Shown here one piece after another: positions 47,601-60,055 of a stretch of DNA of 64,000 nt. Under the pieces are notes generated by a model that was not told the DNA's origin, made no database searches, and saw only the letters and a program-made list of their open reading frames with translations. Every line of letters starts with the position of its first letter. Position 1 is the stretch's first letter. The stretch lies in the NCBI RefSeq assembly GCF_018812025.1, contig NC_063051.1:4527896-4591895 (forward strand). Reading direction: 5' to 3'. Source of the DNA: Megalobrama amblycephala. Its lineage: Eukaryota > Chordata > Actinopteri > Cypriniformes > Xenocyprididae. Both the position numbers and the translations under genes were made by a program.

Positions 47601-49480
47601 TAAACTCAGATTAGCCCAATCCCCTCCGGACTCCAATCCTGTCACTCATCTTCACCGACTTTCTCCCTTAAGTCCTTCCCTTGCTTTTTTAGTGCTGAGG
47701 GGAGGGAGAGTCAGAAATGTGTTTCCTGAGAGAGGTGGAAAAGGCACATCCTGATTAGAAGAACGGCGGCCCGCCTGGCCAGTGCGGCCGCCGCTGGTGT
47801 CTGTCTTGCAGAGGCAGCAAAAGTTACGCGTGCCAACTCAAACAGGGCTTTCTTTCACACTGGGGGCCGGCGTGCGTGTGCATGCGCGCCCGCGGTGGCC
47901 TTCCTGAGGGCGCGCTGCAGCTGGAGCTCTCTGAATAAAGGTAACGGGCGAAAAGTCAACGCTACTGTAAACTCTCCACCCTCCCCCCGTCTTTCACCAG
48001 GACGTTCCGAATCAAAAGAAGAAACGACCCCACCTAAAAACATGAGCATTGTTTTTTTTTTTTCCCTGCAATGCCTTCCCACGAATTACAAAGGAAAAAG
48101 TTTGTAAAGAGGGCAAGTGCTCGCTTTATTCCCGGACCTGTGATCGTGCCAAACAAAATGCCAGGAGAGAAAGTGACATTCAGTGTTGGTTAAAAAAAAA
48201 AACAGCAGTTTGAAAGTGATTAGACTTTTTATTTCATTGTTATGTGCCTGACACCAGAGAGGAAACCAGAACAATCCATTCAACAATGTTTTTCTTTTTT
48301 TTCCTCTTTTTCTTGCTCTCTGAATTTAGAAACACTAATTAGTTTTGCTCTCATAAACCCAACCTGAAAACGGCCAATTAGATAGTGTGAAGTAGGAGAC
48401 GTGCTGAAGAAACAAGTGCTTGAAAGGAGAAAAAAAAAAAAAAGATTACTTAAAAACCTCATCATCCTTCAATTACAGCTTTACATGCATCACAACGAAA
48501 GAGAAGAAAAACATTTCACACTTTCCGTGTGGAACATATGCAGGTTTGACGTTCAAGCCTTTTCAGACAGGAAAATGCTACATGGACGTATGGCAACATA
48601 ACGGTGTTATGTAAATGAAACACGATAATGCTTCATCTGTATTGGTTGTTATTCAAGTCTCTTGGGTTGTATTGAGGTCACCACACTAACCGAACCACCT
48701 GGCTAACCACAGCAGCAGCAGCTGGGCTTTAGTGTAGCGACCAGCCTGACCAACGCGTTCCCCTAAACCACCTGCATTAATCTGATATAGCAATTCCCCG
48801 TTTCAAGGGTACCTTCACGCAAACGACGCAAAAAAAGGCTGCTTTTGTTTTCAAAAAGGGGCTGTTTTGGTTTTCGTGCCAGGTGGCTTATTTTCATAAA
48901 GAGGACGTCATAAAAAATTAATGATAAACTTGAGCAAAATTGTCTTCAGGAATTTTTGGGGCCGGTCCCCTGAGTTGACCCGAGCGAGTCTTTCATCAGT
49001 GTCAGAGCGAAGACTGATGGCCTGTCAAAAGAAAAGCCCTCCTCCATTTCTGGCCGGCTCCTGGGCTGGGCAACGCGGCTAAAAAAAGGGGTCTGGGCGA
49101 AGCGGCGCTCGACGCTTTTTGCCGGGAATGAATTCTCAGATGCCGGGGTCGCTGCCAACGTCCTTGCAGCCAACGGCTGAGAGGGCAGCAGAGTTCATGC
49201 TAACTGCAGCTTGGACCTGCGCTGAACATCTGCTCATGAATGAGCCGGCCGCCTACTAAAAAAGTGCTGCGGCACTACGAGGGCCTGCTGATGAAAAATT
49301 CAACGCTCTCTTTCTCCTGGCACGCTTGTTTTGCGTCTATTCTCCTGAGCCCGACCCTGTGGAATCATATTAAGAGAATCTGCGAGCACGCCGCAGAGTT
49401 TATCTGGAAGAACAGCTGGCGTTGAAAAGGGATCTGCTGCTTCAAGAGAGCTAGGGGACTTTCGCACGGAGATCTCCCGT
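47601..49480. promoter_or_regulatory. GC-richer low-repeat block, possible regulatory or CpG-rich region
   Basis: Two pockets, 47757-47935 and 48955-49160, have many CpG (GCGGCCGCCGC, GCATGCGCGCCCGCGG), unusual for this window. No transposon recognised across nearly 1.9 kb. Open frames at 47855-48107, 48946-49173 and 49240-49425 lack motifs. It could contain an unannotated promoter, but no start or TATA is evident. Confidence 0.3.
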
Positions 49481-49949
49481 CACGTACACCGTTTGTCCTT
49501 GAAGAAGGGAGAAAAGGGTTAAACATCCAAGTAATATGCTGGGAGTGGTGGCTACATTTAGTGGATTACTGTAACTCCGATGGAGTGACGATAATGAAGA
49601 TCATGTGACAACTGAAAGGATGGACAGGGTTAAACTGTGTTCAAGTGCTGATATAGCCTAGATCTCCACCCATTAACATCAAGGGATGTATCTATCTCAG
49701 TTAATGCTGTAAACTATATAGGGAGCCCTTACTTGCACATTGCTATACTATTAAAGGTTAGAATTCATAGAGCTGCCATTTATTTATAGATATAATCATC
49801 AACACTCAATGTATGTAAACATGTAAATTGCACATAAGGCAGTTTTTGCATTAACTCCCATATCTAATTATGTTAAATAATTAGGACACCAATAACAGGG
49901 AAAGTAAAATATAACATATAGGCTAATATAGTGCATAGATTTAGCGAAA
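49481..49949. other. Unassigned sequence
   Basis: Nothing recognised. Confidence 0.4.
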
Positions 49950-50526
49950 CGTTTCATTTATCTAGCAAACTAACAAGTTGTTGACACTGAATGGCTTTTC
50001 TGAGGTAAATGTAATGCTACGTTACATTGTTTACGTAAGCTGTTTTATTGACGTCTTTCCGCGGTTGAAACACTGATTGAGCGATATGATACGTTTCAGT
50101 AAGTTGTACTGTATCTTTTGACATACCTTCAGATGTTCATTTATGTTCATTCTGTAACTAGTAACGTAACTTGGTGAAGAAGGGATAATCGCGTTCACTC
50201 GCGCTCCGCGCTGCCGCTTGAACTGGAGGCAGCAGTCATTTACGCCACATCGAAAAGCGTCAAAACGGCATTTATTGTTTGAATTTCGAGATAAAATGGA
50301 CGAAATTTGAAAGATGACACTTTGTTTCTAATCGAGAGTAAGAAAACACTGAGCTTATTGCGATTAATGATGGTTATTTAATACTGGTGTGGTTAAAAGT
50401 AGTTAGGCTACAAAGCATTACCGCGCGCGCCCCCTTGTGGATTGAAGTTGGATCGCCTGTATTCGTCGTTTGTATGCACCAAACCCTGATGGTTCTGGAC
50501 GAATACATGTATTGTTACACCTCTAA
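49950..50526 (-). mobile_element. hAT-like element fragment, terminus TAGAGGTGTAAC
   Basis: The right border GTTACACCTCTA (50515-50526), read in reverse, is the start of a fish hAT family, followed by ATACATGTATTCGTCCAGAA and then a GGGGGCGCGCGCGG stretch (50424-50437). The other terminus is not seen, so the left border is approximate. Confidence 0.55.
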
Positions 50527-51885
50527 TCTAAACTGTTTTCCACTACATAAAAACAAATGGCATTTAATCATTTTCCTTTATATCAAATAATTTAACAAAA
50601 AATAGCAATAACAAGCAATATTTGTCTATTTATAGGCTATTTGTATATATAAAAGAGGCAAACTAAAAATTAAGGCCAATAAAATGCACAAATTCAGTGA
50701 ACATTTCTGAGATGATGAAAATAAATTGTTGAAGTTTGACTTGATTCATTAAAATAGATAAAGCCAAGTATCTCAAAAGCATCTCTGTCTTATCACTCTT
50801 ATAATCTAGTGACACGAGACAAACATCATTACAAAAGTCTTTAGGTTTCTTTTAGAAACTTAAATGATCAAATGCATCACACATTTAAATCACTGAGCTA
50901 TATACAATATTAACAGAAGCAAAATTGCCTTCACATCATAGCTGGTTGTACAGTACAGCTGGTTGCAGCTAGCAAGGTGGTTACTGTCCCAGGTCAAAAA
51001 AGCCCACCTTCTTTGATATAATGGTTTCTAGATGTTACAAAAGGAACAAAAGGCACAGAAGAATGGCTGACTTTAAAGACAAACTGCCCTGCCACTACAT
51101 GCAGTGCCCTCACCCCAAAACTGCAATTTCCAGGTACAGATAATCATCGTCTCCACTTTACTTTTTAAATCCAGCTAAATATTTGATTTACATCCACCAA
51201 GACATTATACCTACAGGAGAGTCAGAGGTTTTCTTTGGAAACATATCACTCTGAGTAATAGCAGGAGTTTAAGGAAGTGGTCAAACTGAAATAACCGATT
51301 ACCTCACATTCAGCAATTTCGCTTCTGTCTCGGGCCCAGGATAGGTTCAGCTCAGTGAGCCATAAACATTTTGTTTGTGTACAGTGCGCTGTGGTAAAAT
51401 GCGGAACGGAGCCTACGATGTTTGGTTTCCATGTTCGCAGATGGTTCCATGTGCAGCGGAACCTTTTAGAGGCATCAGCTAAAAAACTGAGGAAGCATTA
51501 AAATAGGCATTACACATTATTTGTTTCCGATTGGAACGTTCCAACTTCCTTAAGAGACTGGAGAACAAAATTTGCAACATTTGTCATACAATAATGCTGG
51601 TAATATGCAAATAGTCTGGCTTTTTTTGTGCACAGCTGTGATTTTTGTCATGCACCTTTAGATCAGTTTGCATAAAAAAAAACCTTTTAGTACAACATCA
51701 GATGTTTTCTCAAAAAAGAAGGTGACGCTGCATTGGTCTGATGTGTTTTCTAGACCACAATTTGTTACAAATACACCTGCTAGACAAAACTATATTATCC
51801 AAAATAGAGATGTATAAAAGTAATTACCCATGTAAATCTCTCCACAATACACAAAACAAGTGTATGAGTGATTGTCAGGCCACTG
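50527..51885. other. Unassigned low-copy sequence
   Basis: About 1.35 kb with no recognised gene or repeat; an octamer ATGCAAAT at 51605-51612. Confidence 0.35.
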
Positions 51886-52280
51886 TAAAAGGGAAAGTTA
51901 ATCAAAAAAAGAAATGCTGTCATAATTTACTCATCCTCATGCACTGCAAAAAAATGATTTCTCAAAGTTATAAATAAAACAAAGATCATTAGAGTATGTT
52001 TTACAAGAAAATACTACTTCAGTCTTTCTGCCTCAAAATGTCACATTTAATTCAATGCCGTTTACTAGCAATTTTGAAGTGAAAATCATTTCAAATTAAA
52101 TTGTACACCAATTTTTCTTTCTTCAGTGAATCACAAAAGAAGATATACCTGTACTGAAATGTGTTTTTGTCCAAATAAAGGTCTTTGTGTTCTGCAGAAG
52201 AAAGAAATCCATCCAAGTTTGGAACAACATGAGGGTCATTTAATGATGATTTTATTTTTTAGAGTGAACCATCTCTTTAA
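51886..52280. mobile_element. TTAA foldback MITE, copy 6, diverged
   Basis: Left TAAAAGGGAAAGTTAATC and right GTTTGGAACAACATGAGGGTC; right TTAA at 52277-52280. The central part is diverged. Confidence 0.75.
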
Positions 52281-53880
52281 GCGGCTGCTAAGATGTTCTG
52301 AGCAGTTGTTATTCCATTGCTATGTGGTTTTGCTAGGTCAAAAGAAGCTTTTCTTTGCATGCCTCCATCTTTACTCTGTGTGTTTGAGAAGTTTGCAACT
52401 TCTCAGACCACAATATGGCTGGCTACAGCCTTCAAAAACATTTTAATATAAAACAACTGGCATACCAATTCAATATTATTGTGTTATTAAAAGTCAGCAC
52501 TGAGGTAAACGTTCAATAAGCCATCCTATCAGATCGAGAACTGTGTTTTATCTTTTTAATACATCTAAATGTGTCAGTATTAGGCAGCGAGAGAGGGGGA
52601 AAAAATTGGTAAATATGACTGCTTAAATTTAATGCAAACATTGTTGACACATAATGTAATTTAAGTTGGGTAGTGTGAATGAAAGCCCAGCAGGGGTAAT
52701 AATACCCTCCTAATGAGAATCCTCGCTCGCCGTAGACCTTGCTGAGATAGCCATAATGCATGGCTCTTCTTTTTTAATAAAATAATTGTTACAGTTATTA
52801 AAGATGAATCTCATCAGAAGCAGGATGACAAAATAATTCATTACCAAAAGCATGGCTTTAAATAGCTGCAAATTAAATTTCCCACAGAAAATATGCCTGT
52901 AGATGAATGGGATCGTTATTTCATAAATATTGGATTCAGTGTGCCCTTGGAAGACCGAAAAAAAACACATCCGAACATCCATTTAAAAAGTTCACTGCGA
53001 AACGCAGTTAATAAATGACTCTAAAACTACAAATAATTCCTACCACATATGTTAATTTGACAAAGGGGGAAAAAAAGCAGCAATGTGGATGGAGTTTAAA
53101 GGTCTGGGTCGGCGCGATCCAAGGTTTGATAACGGGGTGCTTAATACGGATACCGCCAACGTATAATTACTCTGATTATTTAGAGTTCCTGCTGTTTACT
53201 GAAGGCGTAGAAACTTCCCAGCAAGCACTTGGCATCTCCTGTCCTCTCTCTCACACACACAAACACACTCACACACAGCAGGATGTAAAGAGGAAAGCTT
53301 TATTAAGATCCTGCAGCCATAAAAGAGTGGGGTGACTAACCGGCTGCATTAGCGTCTAAAAGCCAAAGTTATTTAAACCCAATAAAACACTAATACATTG
53401 TTTGAGTGGAAGTTACAGTGAAGTTATCTTCACCTTAATAACATCACGGCCAGTTTGATGTTGTTTAGATCAATAAAGCCCATTACAAGAACAGGCCTCA
53501 ACATAGATAACGGTGCTCAAGCGCAGTGATGTAACACTCTATGGCATCTGAAAGAAGAAAGGAACCTTCTATTAAATAAAGAGGCCAATGGAAGGCCAAT
53601 CATAAGGCATGGTAATCTGATAAGCGGTGAGTGTGAGTGTTTTTAATACGTGCTGCATTTGAATACACTGGAATGGTGGTTTGTGGGAGCCGTGTGGATG
53701 GTGAAGTGACACGTGAGGTGGCATCTGTTAAGATTACGACCCTTCTTGGCTCCACCGGGCCTTCTTCCCCATCTTATTCTGTCAGATACTCTGTGTCTAA
53801 GCTTGAACTCTAGCACAATATTAGTAAATGAACAGACATTTCAGTCTGACTAAGCTTTGCATTTTCCAAAACTTGTTCCG
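52281..53880. promoter_or_regulatory. Low-repeat block with enhancer-like stretches
   Basis: 52640-52960 (GGGTAATAATACCCTCCTAATG, AATAATTCATTACC) and 53140-53200 (AATACGGATACCGCC) are the strongest. A (CA)n-like stretch at 53250-53277. No gene recognised. Confidence 0.35.
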
Positions 53881-53887
53881 TTTGCAA

Positions 53888-53914
53888 AATGAAAAAAAAA
53901 AAAAAAAAAAAAAA
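53888..53914 (+). repeat. Poly-A run
   Basis: A-run of 26 or so. Confidence 0.9.
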
Positions 53915-54019
53915 AGACATTGAACATAAAAGAGGATGTTTTGAGAAAACATCTCAGTGTTTTGTTTTGGATTTTTGTGACATTTATATATATAAAAAAA
54001 AAAAAGATTTTTTGTTAAG

Positions 54020-54326
54020 ACTGCTGTGTAATTATTTTGTTAAATTATAAATACAAAATATAATATAAAACTAAATATAATGTAAATATATATTTATATG
54101 TTAAGTACACCTACTTTAGATGGATTTTTTCAAAGATTTTAAACACATTAGCTCTACGGAACTACATTTTCAGAACATTGAGCGAACATTGAACTTCTGG
54201 GGGCGGTACCACCTGCCAGACTGACCAATAGAAGATACCGGGGGAGTGTTCTGCCAATTTGTTTGGAAAGAATCATTTTTGTGGTTACATTTGGTGCCAC
54301 TAGTGACATGGAAATTACACAGCAGT
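54020..54326. repeat. 307-bp unit with 14-bp inverted ends
   Basis: ACTGCTGTGTAATT (54020-54033) is exactly inverted at 54313-54326. This could be a decayed MITE. No flanking duplication seen. Confidence 0.45.
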
Positions 54327-54631
54327 TTTATGTAAATTTACAGAGGCTGTTTGTGCCTCACAGTTAAAACATAAAAAGGTAATTGCAAGATAACATTTAA
54401 GGTACACTATGTAACTTTTGGCCCTCTAGCAGTTAAACAAAACTGCATGTGTTTTGCGGGAGAACATTGCTTTAGTTGTGCTTCGCCTGTCTGTGTGACT
54501 GTGATGAATGAATGAATGAATATGCTCATGACTGCTCATAAAACATTCACTACTAGGCTTAAGAGATAACCAATTTAGATGGAAAGGATTCTCAAGCTAA
54601 CTAGCTGAAGATGTTATTGTAGCTATACATA

Positions 54632-55093
54632 TTAACTCTTTCCCTGTCAGCATTTTAAAAAAAATAAGTTGCCAGCCACCGCCAGCATTTTTGATAATTT
54701 TCAGACAAATTTAGTAGCCCCCAAAATATTTTGTTGTTTGAATATGTGAACATGCAATATATCAAAAGAAAGAACAGAGTATGCTTCATGCATTCTTTTT
54801 AACAACACTTGAATGTTTCATTAAAAAAAGCAACATTTTGAAGAAAAAGCTGAGAAAATTGCATTTTGTTTTCAAAGACTAAAATGTACATAGCATAAGC
54901 AATGATTTTATTGCTTGTTTCTGCTCCTTTTTCCTGTGTTTTGATCTAGAAATTCTGTGCTCTATCAGAAGATGCATAATAGCGCCCCCTACCGTATAAC
55001 AGTGAAAACACAAAGCCGGAAAATTCTGTCAATGGCGGGAAGCGTTGTCTCATAAAAGACAGATAATTCCTTCAATGGCGGGGAAAGAGTTAA
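54632..55093. mobile_element. Nested TTAA element with TTAACTCTTTCCC ends
   Basis: The termini TTAACTCTTTCCC and GGGAAAGAGTTAA are perfect, TTAA included. The subterminal CACCGCCAGCATTTTTG and TTCAATGGCGGGG are partly inverted. Younger than its 54397-55442 host. Confidence 0.85.
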
Positions 55094-55268
55094 CAGACAC
55101 TGTGCTTCCTTGAAAATAAATTCCAGCACAGCGTTACAACAACCATAATCAAAAGTCCCTTCACAGTAGATGTTTTACAATGAAATCTGATAGAGAGCTA
55201 CATATGGCAATTTATTTGTTTAATAAAATACCTTACTCTCCCGGATCCAGCAGACTCTTCTCTACTCA

Positions 55269-55296
<28 letters not shown>
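55269..55296 (-). repeat. Poly-T run
   Basis: 28 T within the host TTAA element. Confidence 0.95.
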
Positions 55297-55302
<6 letters not shown>

Positions 55303-55483
55303 GGTGGTTCCCAGAGATTTACTTACCATAGTGAATCAGGGTAAGACAAATACACATCTTGGAAGAAGGACTGATGATGTATAGCCTCAGTTTTTAAATG
55401 TTAATTTTGAACCAAAAAAAAAGTTACATAGTGTACCTTTAAAATAAGATATTAAGAAAGAGAGAGAGAAATATTATCTATTA

Positions 55484-55490
<7 letters not shown>

Positions 55491-55520
<30 letters not shown>
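55491..55520. repeat. (CA)n microsatellite
   Basis: Abuts the left end of the Tc1 element. Confidence 0.95.
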
Positions 55521-55527
<7 letters not shown>

Positions 55528-55644
55528 TGGTCATATAATTAGAATATCGTGAAAAAGTTCATTTTTTTTATTGTAAATTATTTTTAAAAATGAAACTTTT
55601 ATATATTCTAGATTCCCTACATGTAAAGTAAAACATTTCAAAAG

Positions 55645-55676
<32 letters not shown>

Positions 55677-57075
55677 GATGATTAGAGCGTACAGCTCATG
55701 AAAGTCCAAAATCCAGTATCTCAAAATATTAGAATATTTCCTAAGATCAATCAAAAATTGGATTTTCAAAACAGAAAAGTTCAAGTTCTTTAAAGTATGT
55801 TCATTTGTACACTCAATACTTGGTCGGCAGCACATTTTACAGCAAATGACTTGCTCCTAGCACAAATTACAGCATCAGTGAAGTGTGGCATGGAAGTGAT
55901 CAGCCTGTGGCACTGCTGAGGCACTATTGAGCCTTCAGATCATCTGTATATTGTTGGATCGACTGTTTCTCATCTTTCTCTTGAAAATATCCCATAGATT
56001 CAGATCAGGCATGTTGGCTGGCTAATAAAGCACAGTAATATCATGGTCAGCAAACCACTTGGAAGTGGTTTTTGCACTGTGGGCAGGTGCTAAAGTCCTG
56101 CTGGAAAAGGAAATCAGCATCTCCATAAAGCTTGTCAGCAGATGGAAGCATAAAGTACTCCAAAATCTCCTGGAAGATGGCTGCATTGACTTTGCACTTG
56201 ATAAAACACAATGGACCAACACCAGCAGATGCCACGGCCCCCCAAATCATTACTGACTCCAGAAACTTCACACTAGACTTCAAGCAGCTTGGATTCTGTG
56301 CCTCTCCAGTCTTCCTTCAGACTCTGGGACCATGATTTCAACATGAAATGCAAAATTTACTTTTATCTGAAAAGAGGACTTTCAACCACTGTTCACTGTC
56401 CAGTTCTTTTTCTCCTTAGCCCAGGTAAGATGCTTCTGACATTTTTTCTGTTTCAGAAGTGGCTTGGTAGTCGTTTTCCTGAAGATGTCTGAGTGTGGTG
56501 ACTCTTGATGCGCTGATTCCGGCTTCATTTGACTCATTGTGAAGCTCTCCCAAGTGTTTGAATTGGCTTTACTTGACAGTATTCTCAAGCTTGTGGTCAT
56601 CCCTGTTGCTTGTGCACCTTTGCCAACCCAATTTCTTCCTTCTAGTCAACTTTGCATTTAATATGCTTTGATACATCACTCTGTAAACAGCCACCACATT
56701 CAGTAATGACCATCTGTGACTTACTCTCTTTGTGGAGGGTGTCAATGATTGTCTCCTGGACCATTGCCAAGTCAGCAGTCTTCCCCATTAGTGTGGTTTC
56801 AAAGAACAAGAGATACCCGAAATTTATACTGTAGGGATGGTCATTTAATGAAACTCAAATGTAAATATTCTAATATTTTGAGATACTGGATTTTGGAATT
56901 TCATTAGCTGTACGCTCTAATCAACAAATAAAAAATTTAAAAAAACTTTTGAAATGTTTTACTTTACATGTAGGGAATCTAGTATAAATGAAAGTTTCAT
57001 TTTTTTTAAATAATTTACAATAAAAAAAAAAAAAGGACTTTTTTCACGATATTCTAATTATATGACCAGCACCTG
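55521..57075 (-). mobile_element. Near full-length Tc1/mariner element, IR/DR type
   Basis: The left inverted repeat 55521-about 55740 and the right about 56858-57075 are copies over more than 200 bp with small gaps. Both ends start CAGGTGCTGGTCATATAATT. Within the left arm ATTAGAATAT occurs near the outer (55538-55548) and the inner edge (55728-55738), the direct-repeat layout of the IR/DR group to which Sleeping Beauty-like elements belong. The right border is followed by TA; on the left TA is replaced by CA of the microsatellite. Length 1555 bp, normal for the family. Confidence 0.9.
55818..56788 (-). pseudogene. Tc1 transposase, frameshifted
   Basis: Read on the minus strand from an ATG at 56788 (MGKTADLAMVQETIIDTL), through a region resembling the linker before the catalytic domain, to VLFSDKSKF, where the D codon is at 56365-56367 (the family has S-D-E-S-K-F). 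Then SVMIWGAVASAGVGPL and FLFQQD, with the second catalytic Asp at 56095-56097. The frame changes before the first motif (about 56385-56410) and again directly after FQQD, where one extra base separates it from APAHSAKTTSKWFADH. Further stops follow toward 55818. About 320 residues if joined, normal for the family. It is not functional. Confidence 0.9.
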
Positions 57076-57122
<47 letters not shown>

Positions 57123-57160
57123 TTATTTATTTATTTATTTATTTTTTTATTTATTTTTTT
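57076..57160. repeat. (TA)n then (TTTA)n microsatellite
   Basis: TA to about 57118, then ATTT units to about 57160. Confidence 0.95.
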
Positions 57161-57708
57161 TAAATTAGAAATCACATTGTGAGATTTAAATGTCGCAAAG
57201 ATACATCAAGTCACAATTACTAGAAATAAAGTCACTTTTTTTTTTTTTACTCTGAGTCTGAAACTCAAGAAAAGTAGACTCAAATCAGCTGGAAATAAAA
57301 AAGGTTAATGAGACAAGCTGAGAGGAAATCAATTTAGAGTGTCCATATGTGACATGAAATCATTTCTCATGGTTATATGTGAGTGTTTGCCATTTGAACG
57401 TGGGCCTATGTTCTGTGCTAGTCCACCAGGTGATGCTCTGACATCTTACCGTAACGTCTGACGCCTGGCGTGATAACACCCACACATCACAGACACTCAA
57501 ATATTTCAACAGACAAAACCAAATAAATTCCTTTGTATTACACACAAAATACTAAAATATCTACCATACCGATGTGGTGCAGTAATAGACGATAATGCTA
57601 TCATCGCAGGAATGGCAAAACAATGACAATCACCTTGCACAATGTTAAATTCAAACAGTCCTGGCTGGCACAGTCTGTTTTGTGCAAAGAAAACCAAACA
57701 AATCTACT

Positions 57709-57748
<40 letters not shown>

Positions 57749-58364
57749 CCCAATTCTATTTCTCAACCTTGACTCCAGACAGACTTTCAGAAAAGTGTTT
57801 CAGTCTGGTCAACAGACAGGAAGTGATGAAAAGCATAAATGGTTTTGAAAGGGAGAGCGAGAGAACGTGTGTGTGTGTATGTGAGGGATCATAACAGTGT
57901 GTTCTTTCTGGTGAGAGGTACAAACACAGGCCTGAGGACTGTAGGTCTGACAGACACCCTTACACAAAACCACAGGAAAGACTGTTTTGATGTTACCTCT
58001 CACACCACACGCTCTTGTGATAAGAAGAAAGAAAAAAAAGGAAAAAAGATCTGTAACACAGGGTTAAGAAAAGTCCCTTCATGGGGGTTTCACTGCTGCG
58101 TGTTTCAGATGAAGGGGCCCGCCGGCACACGGCGCAAACAATAAACATGTTGCATGATCTTGGTGTAAGGACTTGGTGTCTGTTTTCAGTCTCTCTTCGT
58201 AAACTATCACACATCTTGTTTTGTGTTTGTTGAAATCTAGCATACTAGTTAAAAGCTGGCATGTTAAATACAAGCTATGAACTTTAGTAAGCACATTAAA
58301 TGCTAGCTAATCAAAATCCACAGTTTTTATTATTATTATTATTATTATTTTTACATAGGTTTTT
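57161..58364. other. Mostly unassigned; (GTT)n at 57710-57746
   Basis: Around 12 GTT units. The rest shows no repeat family or gene; several overlapping short frames lack motifs. Confidence 0.35.
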
Positions 58365-58393
58365 GTGACTTTGGGTGAACTATTCCTTTAAAC
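58365..58393 (-). mobile_element. TTAA foldback MITE, right-end scrap
   Basis: TTTGGGTGAACTATTCCTTTAA is the terminal part of family B; nothing else remains. Confidence 0.6.
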
Positions 58394-58659
58394 CATTTAC
58401 AGTTTTTCATCATGTATGGCAAAGTAACTTACAGTTATCCTAATAAGTTTTACTGTAGTATTTTTCTGTAAAAATTATGATTTGTTTATTTATTTATTTA
58501 TTTTTTTACAGTGAATAAAGTTGAACTCTTGCTTAAATTGATTCATCCAATTCATCACAACAACAACTTACACATTCTGCTTTTGTTTCATAACTGAATA
58601 ATATGTTTGTGTTTATGTACAGATGTTTAATTTAGATTCATTTAAAGTCTAGTTCAAAA
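58394..58659. other. Unassigned AT-rich sequence
   Basis: Contains a short (TTTA)n at 58487-58506. Confidence 0.5.
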
Positions 58660-59330
58660 TGCAAGTTTAGTTAAGTTTAAAACTATTCAGGTGAGCATCG
58701 ACTGCATCTGGGTGCCCGCGACTGAAATTTCCCCCTGCGTTTTTTCTGCTTTTGTTTTTTCCGTTAGCAAAATGTGACCCCACTAAAAGCCACAAAACGA
58801 CAGGGCATTCCAAGATCGGTGCCATGTCTCTTCGTTGTGGTATGACTGGGCTGCCCACATATTGATTTACGCAACCCGAATTACCTTTCTGCCGTCCCGG
58901 GGGACGACCAAAAATCTCTGCGCAAATTTGCTCAGCCACTCCACATGCAGAGGAAGAGTCAGTAACTTGAGATCGAGCAGGTCCAAATGGATGCCTGTGA
59001 AGGTGACGATAGCGAATAATATCTCCGCAGAGATGATCGTTTTTGACAGTGTAATATTACTGGACGATAAATATACAGAGCTGAGGAGGCAAAAAAAAAG
59101 AAAAAGAGAGGAAAGCTGCCGCCAGCTGAGTACGAAAGCATAAATAAGGTCTTTTACCTTCGTCAGTTATCCGTCTTTTGACACACAAGCTGAGCACACT
59201 GTAATTAACACGGAAAGAGATAATGGGGTCTCTACCCGCTGATCAATCTGCCATATAGATCATCCGTCTCTTTTACAATGCCACGTTAACATTATTTTTT
59301 TTTAAAAAGAGTGAGGAAAAAAAATGCAGC
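58660..59330. promoter_or_regulatory. Candidate enhancer-like block
   Basis: Low-repeat, with GTAATTAACACGG, TACCCGCTGATCAATC and AGATAATGGGGTC in 59190-59260. Long frames on both strands at 58667-58939 and 58835-59143 show no family. They are a reason to consider coding, but splice borders are absent. Confidence 0.35.
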
Positions 59331-59867
59331 AGCAGATATTAGCCTTATTTTAATAGCTACTGTAGCTTGATACGGTCTATGGGTTTATTGGCATGGCTGT
59401 TTACACCATGTTCACAAAAGAGCTGCTCTTTTCTGCATACAGCACATAAATACATACATCAATGCAGAATGGTGCTGTCTGCAAGACTGTATTGACTGAC
59501 TATTGGGTCTGTTAGATAATGGACTCAAAAACAAAAGATGTGAATGGTGTTTAAAAGAGATGAAACTAAAGAGCCACAGGACAGAAATGCTACATCTCTA
59601 CTCAGGAAGCATAAGCTGTAGTGTTGTGTGTGTGCGCGTATGTGTATTTCTGTAACCCAACCGGGAGACAAACAGGCCTGTTGTTTGTTTGTATTTCTCA
59701 GCTCTGCACATGTTTGTCAGGTCTAGATCCACTTTCACAGATTTACTGCTCTTGTCCCCTCTGGCCTAGTGTACACTAGTGTTCTCAGAGACTGCTTTAA
59801 TGGACAGATTCCTGCTCCTGTTCTCCAGGGGACAGGCACAAACGGATCAGCTACATGAAGCTCTAGT
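59331..59867. other. Unassigned sequence
   Basis: Nothing recognised. Confidence 0.4.
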
Positions 59868-59960
59868 CGGGCCGTAGCCTAGCAGTTAGTGCACATGCTC
59901 TGACACTTTGGGTTTGTAAGTTTGAGGCTTGCTGGTGTAATTTTGCATGCTGTTTTCCCT
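59868..59960 (+). repeat. tRNA-derived SINE head
   Basis: GGGCCGTAGCCTAGCAGTTA (from about 59869) fits an A box and AGTTTGAGGCTT (59918-59930) a decayed B box (GGTTCGA-type), spaced as in tRNA-derived SINEs. The downstream part is unassigned and no clear 3' tail was found. Not a functional tRNA gene: the cloverleaf 3' half is absent. Confidence 0.6.
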
Positions 59961-60055
59961 TTTCTTTGCATTACTTAAAGTGTAGCTTTCAAAATAAAAT
60001 GCCAAAAATAATTATTTCATTTCAAATTGATGATTAAAACATTTTTTTATATATA

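Larger units (their letters stand above)
54397..55442. mobile_element. TTAA element with AGGTACACTATGTAACTTTT ends
   Basis: The left end TTAAGGTACACTATGTAACT and the right end AGTTACATAGTGTACCTTTAA are inverted copies differing by one A. TTAA at 54397-54400 and 55439-55442. It hosts a second TTAA element (54632-55093). No coding frame. Confidence 0.85.

Noticed and set aside
58667..59143. Overlapping 90- and 102-codon frames on both strands
   Set aside because: No family match and no splice borders; treated as a regulatory candidate instead.
59868..59960. tRNA gene
   Set aside because: Only A- and B-box resemblance; the 3' acceptor half and a clean cloverleaf are missing.
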